Part shown: one piece after another, positions 57,653 to 64,000 of the stretch
Layout of the letters: each line of letters starts with the position of its first letter
Numbering within the stretch: position 1 is the first letter of the stretch
Assembly (NCBI GenBank): GCA_001689495.1
Contig: LUJS01000050.1
Coordinates: 127,013-191,012 of the forward strand
Direction of reading: 5' to 3'
DNA from: Bacteroidales bacterium M8
GTDB taxonomy: Bacteria > Bacteroidota > Bacteroidia > Bacteroidales > Muribaculaceae
Length of the DNA: 64,000 nt
Notes under the pieces: model-generated
Told to the model about the DNA's origin: nothing
What the model saw: only the letters and a program-made list of their open reading frames with translations
The model's database searches: none
Position numbers and translations under genes: made by a program

Positions 57653-59356
57653 ATGGACACCAACGAAACCAACGCAGCAGCTCCCGAAACCAAGGGACTC
57701 AACTTTGTTGAAGAAATCGTGGCCAAAGACCTTGCCGAGGGCAAGAACGGAGGCCGACTCAACACCCGTTTTCCGCCCGAGCCCAACGGCTATCTCCACA
57801 TAGGCCACGCCAAGGCCATCTGCATGGACTTCGGTATCGCCGAGAAGTTTGGCGGCACATGCAACCTGCGATTCGACGACACCAACCCCGTCAAGGAGGA
57901 TGTCGAGTATGTGGACTCGATACGCGAGGACATCAAATGGCTCGGTTTCGACTGGGGCGACCGCGAGTACTATGCCTCGGACTACTTCCCCCAGCTCTTC
58001 GATCTGGCCGTGCGCCTGATCAAGGAGGGCAAGGCCTATGTCGACGACCAGACATCCGAGCAGATCGCCGCCCAGAAGGGCACCCCCACCGAGCCCGGTC
58101 AGGAGAGCCCCTACCGCAACCGCACCCCCGAGGAGAACCTCGACCTGTTCATGCGCATGAACGCCGGCGAGTTTGACGAGGGTGCCCGCGTGCTGCGCGC
58201 CAAGATAGACATGGCCAGCCCCAACATGCACTTCCGCGACCCCATCATGTATCGCATCATCAAGACCCCACATCACCGCACCGGCACGACGTGGAAGGTC
58301 TACCCGATGTATGACTTCGCACACGGACAGAGCGACTATTTCGAAGGGGTGACCCACTCGATATGCACCCTCGAGTTCGTGGTGCACCGTCCTCTCTACG
58401 AGTACTTTGTCAAGGAGCTGGCCGACGATAGCTATTGCCCCCGCCAGATCGAGTTCAACCGCCTCAACCTCACGTATACCGTGATGTCCAAGCGCAAGCT
58501 GCTCCAGCTGGTCAAGGAGGGTCTCGTGGCCGGATGGGACGATCCCCGCATGCCCACCATCTCGGGCCTGCGCCGACGCGGCTTCACCCCCCGCGCCGTC
58601 CGCAACTTCATCAACGCCATCGGCTATACCAAATACGAGGCGCTCAACTCCATCTCGCTGCTCGAGCACGCCGTGCGCGATGACCTCAACAAGGTCGCCA
58701 CACGCGGCATGGCGGTGATTAACCCCGTCAAGGTGGTCATCACCAACTATCCCGAGGGTCAGACCGAGACCGTCGAGATGGACAACAACCCCGAGGAGCC
58801 CGGCAGCGGCACGCACAAGATGCCCTTCTCGCGCGAGATATACATCGAGCGCGACGACTTCATGGAGAATCCCCCCAAGAAGTACTTCCGCATGGCTCCC
58901 GACGCCGAGGTACGCCTCAAGGGCGCATATATCGTCAAGTGCACCGGCGTCAAGAAGGATGCCGAGGGCAATGTCGAGGAGATATACTGCACCTACGACC
59001 CCGAGACACGCAGCGGCCTGCCCGGCAGCGAGCGCAAGGTCAAGGGCACGCTCCACTGGGTCAATGCCGCCACCGCCGTCGACGCCACCGCGCGCATCTA
59101 TGACCGCCTCTTCTCTGTCGAGAATCCCGCGGCCGAGACCGAGCGCGACTTCCGCGAGATGCTCAACCCCGACTCGCTCAAGGTGGTCGAGGGCATCAAG
59201 GTCGAGCCCTATCTGCTCGAGATAGCCAAGCCCGGAGTGCCCCTGCAGTTCCAGCGCATAGGCTATTTCACGCTCGACCCCGACTCCACCCCCGAGGCAC
59301 CGGTGTTCAACCGCACCATCGCCCTCAAGGACTCTTGGGAGAAGAAAAACAAATAA
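57653..59356 (+). CDS. glnS: Glutaminyl-tRNA synthetase
   Basis: 567 residues, full length. Class I signatures: PPEPNGYLHIGHAKAI (HIGH) and YTVMSKRKL (MSK). Charges tRNA-Gln with glutamine. It lies 0.9 kb from the tRNA-Gln gene used as attachment site. A TAATTTTG -7 box at 57623 precedes it. Confidence 0.97.
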   Translation: MDTNETNAAAPETKGLNFVEEIVAKDLAEGKNGGRLNTRFPPEPNGYLHIGHAKAICMDFGIAEKFGGTCNLRFDDTNPVKEDVEYVDSIREDIKWLGFDWGDREYYASDYFPQLFDLAVRLIKEGKAYVDDQTSEQIAAQKGTPTEPGQESPYRNRTPEENLDLFMRMNAGEFDEGARVLRAKIDMASPNMHFRDPIMYRIIKTPHHRTGTTWKVYPMYDFAHGQSDYFEGVTHSICTLEFVVHRPLYEYFVKELADDSYCPRQIEFNRLNLTYTVMSKRKLLQLVKEGLVAGWDDPRMPTISGLRRRGFTPRAVRNFINAIGYTKYEALNSISLLEHAVRDDLNKVATRGMAVINPVKVVITNYPEGQTETVEMDNNPEEPGSGTHKMPFSREIYIERDDFMENPPKKYFRMAPDAEVRLKGAYIVKCTGVKKDAEGNVEEIYCTYDPETRSGLPGSERKVKGTLHWVNAATAVDATARIYDRLFSVENPAAETERDFREMLNPDSLKVVEGIKVEPYLLEIAKPGVPLQFQRIGYFTLDPDSTPEAPVFNRTIALKDSWEKKNK

Positions 59357-59384
59357 GACAGCGACACAATGCCCGGTTATTCTA

Positions 59385-59452
59385 GTTGATCTAGTTGGTC
59401 TAGTTCAACTAGAATAACTAGTTCAACTAGACTAAATAGAATAACTATAATC
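59385..59452. repeat. CTAGTT repeat tract
   Basis: Short words TCTAGTT/AACTAGA repeat in both orientations and can fold (TCTAGTTGA with TCAACTAGA). Intergenic, host side; likely a variable minisatellite. Confidence 0.6.
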
Positions 59453-59459
59453 CCCCCGC

Positions 59460-60938
59460 ATGGACGACAACAGCAATGCCGACGATGTGCGCCAGAGCCT
59501 CTATGAGGAGTTTCTCTCTGAGGTGGTAAAAGCCGGAAATCCCGAGGCCTTCTTCGACGAGACCGATCTCGTGGAGATTTACGACTACTCGTCAGACATG
59601 GACAACTACATAGCCAAGATGGAGGTGCTGCTCTATGGGGCGCGCCACTATCCCGACTCGCAGGCGCTGGCCACGCGCCGCGCGTGGTTCTATTCGTCGT
59701 TCGGCGAGATGGAGGCCGCAGCCGAGCTCAACAGCCGCGTCAGCAACGGCGGCGTGCTCAACGAACTGCTGAGACTGCGCGCCGACGGTGCCACAGACAC
59801 TGCCGACACCCGTCGCAGGCTCGACGAGATCGTTGACGCCACCACTGACTTTGCCGACGAGGAGCTGATACAGCTCGTCGACTTCTGCGCCGAAAACAAT
59901 ATGCTGGCATGGGTCGAGGACAACTATGACCGGGTCAAGAGCAAGTGCTCGTATCCGCAGACGTTCATATACGAATACGCCAACCGATGCGAGGATCTGG
60001 GCGATGCGGCCAAGGCCGTATCGTTGTTCGAGGAGCTGACCATGCTCGAGCCGTTCACGCTCGACTTCTGGGAGCGGCTGGCCGGCGCGCAATACCGCGC
60101 CGAGCAGTACGAGGCCGCGCTGTCGTCGGCCGACTATGCCCTCGCCATCAGCCCCGACTCTGTCGAGGCCATACGCATGAAGGGCATGGCCCTCTATGCC
60201 CTGAAGCGCGACATGCCCGCCATAATCGAGCTGATGGAGCCCCTCGTGGCCAATCCGCAGGCCATCGAGTCGGACCTCAGCGTGCTTGTCGGCGCCATGG
60301 TCGAGACCGGACGCGCCGCCGAGGCCGTAGACCGCGTCACCATCTATCTCGACACCCATTCGGTGTCGCGCAATCCGCTGGGGCTGCTGCTGTCGCTCAA
60401 GCCCGAGAGTGCCGCCACATATCTCGCTGCCTACGAGCAGGAGCTGGCACGCACAGGCGGCACGCTCATATCGTGGGCGGGCGACGAGTACACCGAGGGC
60501 AACATCGAGCTGGCCTCGCGCATCGTTCAGGCATATCTGGCCAACCATACGCCCGACAACATGGACGCGCCCGTGGCTGCCGAGATACTGTTTCGCGGCG
60601 AGGTCTTCGCCAAGGTCATAGAGATCTGCCGCCGCGCTTGCGTCGACAACTCAGCCGAATTTCTTTCCAACCCCGGCTTTACATACTCATACGTGCTGAG
60701 TCTGATACGCATGAACCGTCTCGAGGATGCCCTCAGGGTGGCCACCGAGGCGCTGCAGATCAATATGTTTGCCATCAAGGCATCGGGCCGAACCCTGATG
60801 CCGCCCGTGATGGGCCTCTCGCCTGTCGGACACAACCTGCTGACACGCGGATTCATCACTTTCCTCTATACCGTAATCCACGACATCTCGGACTCGAACA
60901 CCGAGGTCGACTGCGACTCATACGTCCCGGGACCTTGA
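59460..60938 (+). CDS. TPR-repeat protein
   Basis: 492 residues. Repeated helix pairs, clearest at YEYANRCEDLGDAAKAVSLF and YRAEQYEAALSSADYALAIS and VEAIRMKGMALYALKR, mark a tetratricopeptide scaffold. Acidic N-terminus, no signal peptide, so cytoplasmic. Partner unknown. Confidence 0.8.
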   Translation: MDDNSNADDVRQSLYEEFLSEVVKAGNPEAFFDETDLVEIYDYSSDMDNYIAKMEVLLYGARHYPDSQALATRRAWFYSSFGEMEAAAELNSRVSNGGVLNELLRLRADGATDTADTRRRLDEIVDATTDFADEELIQLVDFCAENNMLAWVEDNYDRVKSKCSYPQTFIYEYANRCEDLGDAAKAVSLFEELTMLEPFTLDFWERLAGAQYRAEQYEAALSSADYALAISPDSVEAIRMKGMALYALKRDMPAIIELMEPLVANPQAIESDLSVLVGAMVETGRAAEAVDRVTIYLDTHSVSRNPLGLLLSLKPESAATYLAAYEQELARTGGTLISWAGDEYTEGNIELASRIVQAYLANHTPDNMDAPVAAEILFRGEVFAKVIEICRRACVDNSAEFLSNPGFTYSYVLSLIRMNRLEDALRVATEALQINMFAIKASGRTLMPPVMGLSPVGHNLLTRGFITFLYTVIHDISDSNTEVDCDSYVPGP

Positions 60939-60945
60939 TTAATTG

Positions 60946-61046
60946 GGAATGGGGAATTGGGAGTTTTTTAGTGCATAATTCCCAACTCCCAATTCCCAAT
61001 TCTCAATTCCCAATTCCCAATTCCCAATTCCCAATTCCCCATTCGA
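60946..61046. repeat. AATTCCC minisatellite
   Basis: About ten copies of a 7-10 bp unit (AATTCCC / GGGAATT), in both orientations, forming an imperfect inverted repeat between the TPR and amylase genes. Such tracts are common in Bacteroidales genomes. Confidence 0.8.
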
Positions 61047-61078
61047 TTATCATACTTACTTTCCAAATATACCTTAAA

Positions 61079-63601
61079 ATGAAAAAACTGTTTATTTCTC
61101 TTTTTCTGTGGGTTGCCACGGGCTTTGTCGCGTCCGCACAGACGGTCTCGACCGACCCAGTGACCGTGACACAGTCTGCCGAGGGCATCGTCATCACCTA
61201 TCACGCCGACGGCGGCAACCGCGGACTGATGGGGCTCGGCGCCAACGCGCAGGTCTATGCCCACACAGGCGTCATCACCTCGGCAAGCACCTCGACGTCA
61301 GACTGGAAACATGCCTCCTCGTGGGGCGACAACAACGCCAAATACCGCATGACCTATGCCGGCACCGACACATGGACACTGACAATCCCCTCGATCAACG
61401 CTTATTACGGCATCACCGACCCGACCGAGAAGGTCAGGGAGCTGATGTTCGTGTTCCGCACCGCCGACAACTCGCGCGAGGGTAAGTCGGCTTGGGGCGG
61501 CGACGTGGCCGTGACGGTATTTCCCGACGGTTTCCCCTCATCTACTGCCGCAACCTATCCCGGCGGCAAGCCCCGCATGGGCGCGGTCGAGAATGCCGAC
61601 GGCTCGGTGACATTCTGCCTCTGCGCTCCCTCAAAGACCAACGTCGTGATGTCGGCCTCGTGGAATTCCTTCACCCCCGGCGCAGCCGACGTGATGAACT
61701 ATCAGGACTATGAGGGATACCGATACTTCTGGACCACGGTCAAGGGGCTCGAGAAGGGCAAGAACCACACATATTATTATATCGTGGACGGCGCATCGCA
61801 GATAGGCGACCCCTATGCCCGTCTGGTGCTCGACCCCAACAACGACAAGTACATCCCCTCGAGCGTATTCCCCGACATGCCCGCATACCCCTCGCAGGCA
61901 GTGGCCGGAGTGCCCGTGGCGGTCTACAACTCGGCCATGGACGATTATGATTGGACCGTGCGCGACTTCAAGGGCGTGCCCCAGAGCGACCTGATAATCT
62001 ACGAGCTGCTGCTGCGCGACTTCACCGGCACCGAGGGCAAGAACCTCGGCAACGGCACCGTGCGCGGCGCCATCGAGAAGCTCGACTATCTCAAGGATCT
62101 CGGCGTCAACGCCATAGAGCTGCTCCCCATCATGGAGTTCGCAGGTAACAACTCGTGGGGATACAACACCAACTTCTACATGGCTCCCGACAAGGCATAC
62201 GGCACCCCCGACGACTATCGCGAGCTCATAGACGGCGCACACCGCCGAGGCATGGCCGTGATTCTGGACATAGTCTTCAACCAGAGCGACGCCATGCACC
62301 CGTGGTATGGCCTCTACACCCGGCGCAACACGCCGTTCTATAACGGCTCGGCCCCCCACGCATACAGCGTGCTCAACGACTGGAATCAGGACTGCCCGCT
62401 GGTGCAGCAGCAGTGGCATGACGCGCTCGAATACTGGATGACGGCATATAACGTCGACGGTTTCAGATTCGACCTCGTCAAGGGACTCGGCGACAACTCG
62501 AGCTATGGCACCCGATACTATCCCGAGACCAACACATACGCTACCCCCGACGACAACGGCACCAACCGCTATAACGCCACCCGCGTGGCCCGCATGAAGG
62601 CCCTGCACGAGTCCATGCGCCGCACGCGCCCCGACGCATACTTCATCAACGAGAATCTGGCCGGCGCCGAAGAGGAGAACCAGATGGCCGAGGACGGCGA
62701 GACCAACTGGGCCAACATCAACCATCCCGCATGCCAGTATGCCATGGGCTATGAGTCGGAGTCGTCGCTCAATAGATTCTACGCACCCCTCGACCAGCGC
62801 CTCTGGGGCTCGACCGTATCGTATGCCGAGAGCCACGACGAAGAGCGCGTGGCATACAAGGTCAAGACATACGGCAACACCGGCGTCAAGGGCAACCTCA
62901 ACGCACAGATGCTGCGTCTTGGGTCGCTGGCCGCGCAGATGATACTCACCCCCGGCGCCCACATGATATGGCAGTTCGAGGAGATGGGCAACGACCAGAC
63001 CACCAAGGCCCCCGACGGCGGCAACGACACGTCGCCCAAGCGTGTCAACTGGAACATGCTCAAGAGCGCCGCGCGCGAGGGCCTGCACGACACCTATGCC
63101 GACCTCTGCCGCATACGCGCCGACTATGCCCCGATGTTTGCCGAGGACGTCAACACCTCGGTCGACCTCTCGTCGTGGACCGCAAGGACCGTCGCCCTGA
63201 CCAAGGGCGAGGCCGAGCTCTATCTGATAGTCAATCCCGCCGTGGGCGGAACGGCCACCATCGCCGCGCCCGTCAACCTGACCGACGGCAAGTACAGGCT
63301 CCTCGCAGCGAGCCATGACACCACACCGGTACCCACGGCCTCGGGCGTGACACTGCCGGGCGGTGCGTTTGCGGTCTACGGCGCCAACCTGCCCGAGAGC
63401 GGCATGACAGACATCGTGGCCGACAGCCGAAAGGCACCCACCGTCAGGGTTGAAGGCGGCATGATCAGCGTCCTCTCGGCCCACGACACCGTCGTCGTCT
63501 ACAACACCGCCGGCATGGCCATGCCCGCCGACACCCCCCTCGCCCCCGGCATCTATATCGTCAGCGTGGACAATATTCCCGTCAAGGTAGCCGTGAAATA
63601 A
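61079..63601 (+). CDS. Secreted GH13 alpha-amylase-family enzyme
   Basis: 840 residues from ATG 61079. Signal peptide KKLFISLFLWVATGFVASAQ. N-terminal beta-sandwich modules, then a GH13 barrel: DIVFNQSD (region I), GFRFDLVKG (nucleophile Asp), FINENLAG (acid/base Glu), AESHDEE (region IV). The C-terminus (VVVYNTAGMAM ... GIYIVSVDN) looks like a type IX sorting domain. Degrades starch-like alpha-glucans outside the inner membrane. Confidence 0.9.
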   Translation: MKKLFISLFLWVATGFVASAQTVSTDPVTVTQSAEGIVITYHADGGNRGLMGLGANAQVYAHTGVITSASTSTSDWKHASSWGDNNAKYRMTYAGTDTWTLTIPSINAYYGITDPTEKVRELMFVFRTADNSREGKSAWGGDVAVTVFPDGFPSSTAATYPGGKPRMGAVENADGSVTFCLCAPSKTNVVMSASWNSFTPGAADVMNYQDYEGYRYFWTTVKGLEKGKNHTYYYIVDGASQIGDPYARLVLDPNNDKYIPSSVFPDMPAYPSQAVAGVPVAVYNSAMDDYDWTVRDFKGVPQSDLIIYELLLRDFTGTEGKNLGNGTVRGAIEKLDYLKDLGVNAIELLPIMEFAGNNSWGYNTNFYMAPDKAYGTPDDYRELIDGAHRRGMAVILDIVFNQSDAMHPWYGLYTRRNTPFYNGSAPHAYSVLNDWNQDCPLVQQQWHDALEYWMTAYNVDGFRFDLVKGLGDNSSYGTRYYPETNTYATPDDNGTNRYNATRVARMKALHESMRRTRPDAYFINENLAGAEEENQMAEDGETNWANINHPACQYAMGYESESSLNRFYAPLDQRLWGSTVSYAESHDEERVAYKVKTYGNTGVKGNLNAQMLRLGSLAAQMILTPGAHMIWQFEEMGNDQTTKAPDGGNDTSPKRVNWNMLKSAAREGLHDTYADLCRIRADYAPMFAEDVNTSVDLSSWTARTVALTKGEAELYLIVNPAVGGTATIAAPVNLTDGKYRLLAASHDTTPVPTASGVTLPGGAFAVYGANLPESGMTDIVADSRKAPTVRVEGGMISVLSAHDTVVVYNTAGMAMPADTPLAPGIYIVSVDNIPVKVAVK

Positions 63602-63851
63602 GATTTCACAGTTAAAATATCTTCAATTACCCCTCTCTATGGTTAACGTCTGTTAAATTATTAGGGGGGGTAATTTTTTTCGTACATTTGTGGAAGTCAA
63701 GTAGAAGAATACTGAAATACAATATAACGAGTTTGATTTAAGATTTAATAAAAGTGAATTATATTTCTTAGTAATCATCATTGATCAAGATTCTACAATC
63801 CCTGATTAGACTACACGAAATGTAACGAATTCCTGACATAAAAACACTCTC

Positions 63852-63888
63852 AACCACCCTTCGGTGCGATGCCGGCGGGTGGTTTTTT
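63852..63888 (+). terminator. Terminator
   Basis: AACCACCC (63852-63859) with GGGTGGTT (63877-63884) and a T run. Confidence 0.8.
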
Positions 63889-63939
63889 ATGTTCATTCAT
63901 TAAATATTGTTAAACCAAATATGTTTTTCAGCATAATTT

Positions 63940-63970
63940 TTTGGCATATTCCAAAAAGTGCGTACCTTTG
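63940..63970 (+). promoter_or_regulatory. Host promoter for a gene beyond the window
   Basis: TTTG at 63940-63943, 19 bp, TACCTTTG at 63963-63970. The region 63602-63939 holds no gene, only another weak -7 box (TACATTTG, 63683) and the terminator. Confidence 0.65.
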
Positions 63971-64000
63971 CATCAGTTTTTCATGGTATTAGATTTAAGG

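Noticed and set aside
57548..59056. Long minus-strand frames over glnS and the amylase gene
   Set aside because: They are opposite-strand shadows of strongly supported GC-rich genes, with valine/glycine/leucine-rich nonsense composition.
59945..61078. Upstream extension of the amylase frame
   Set aside because: It reads through the TPR gene in the wrong frame with Arg/His-rich composition; the signal peptide fixes the start at 61079.

Overview
The window is the right-hand part of a large integrated phage (about 1-56,675) followed by about 7.3 kb of host chromosome. Three things point to a Bacteroidales (Bacteroidota) host. Promoters fit the Bacteroidota pattern (TTTG or TTGC, 19-20 bp, TAnnTTTG). 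Several genes resemble families common in that order (a DUF4494-like protein, the Bacteroidales-type capsid protein, SPFH lipoprotein). The flanking host genes are GC-rich (LysE transporter, glnS, TPR protein, secreted GH13 amylase) with AATTCCC minisatellites. The phage DNA is visibly more AT-rich than the host DNA. The right boundary sits at a tRNA-Gln(CTG) gene, with a full tyrosine integrase just inside it. The left end lies outside the window.

Layout. 1-5,375 (minus): late head genes, namely major capsid (cut by the window), ClpP-like prohead protease with scaffold, two tail-completion-type proteins, MuF-like minor head protein and a DUF935-like portal. 5,618-11,291 (plus): dUTPase, KilA-N/KilAC regulator, NAD-dependent DNA ligase and a short tyrosine recombinase. 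11,382-15,030: small Cys-rich proteins and a replication initiator whose gene carries nine origin-like iterons. 15,080-20,207: a control region with a 0.9-kb non-coding leader, two tRNA-like structures, an XRE repressor and two identical palindromic operators. 20,291-43,303: about 50 small, tightly overlapping early or middle genes, three of them starting behind a conserved tripartite phage promoter. Within this block lie a metallopeptidase, a DGR-type variable protein, a reverse transcriptase, a formate/nitrite-transporter-like protein, an NMN adenylyltransferase, a Tad2-like anti-Thoeris protein and a radical SAM protein. 43,548-48,657: RNase H and 19 tRNA genes. 49,078-51,418: NAMPT and PRPP-synthetase-like genes. 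51,780-55,050 (plus): terminase large subunit and an unusual head-tail connector, sharing a leader motif with the minus-strand head genes. 55,131-56,504: integrase.

The most novel locus is 28,718-31,890. A phage promoter drives an HTH protein, a small basic protein and a reverse transcriptase. Directly downstream is a 1.3-kb non-coding array of eight structured units spaced about 165 bp apart. Each unit has a weakly conserved 5' box (near CTGAGTGTGCAG), a 6-8 bp outer stem and a long, nearly perfect hairpin whose sequence differs from unit to unit. The stems are conserved in shape and not in sequence, which suggests a family of RNAs used or copied by the reverse transcriptase. I do not recognise this arrangement as a retron, DGR or known RT defence system.

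A second theme is NAD+. The phage carries a NAMPT, a PRPP-synthetase homologue, an NMN adenylyltransferase, a Tad2-like signal sponge and an NAD-dependent ligase. This set looks suited to rebuilding NAD+ and blocking NAD+-depleting immunity.
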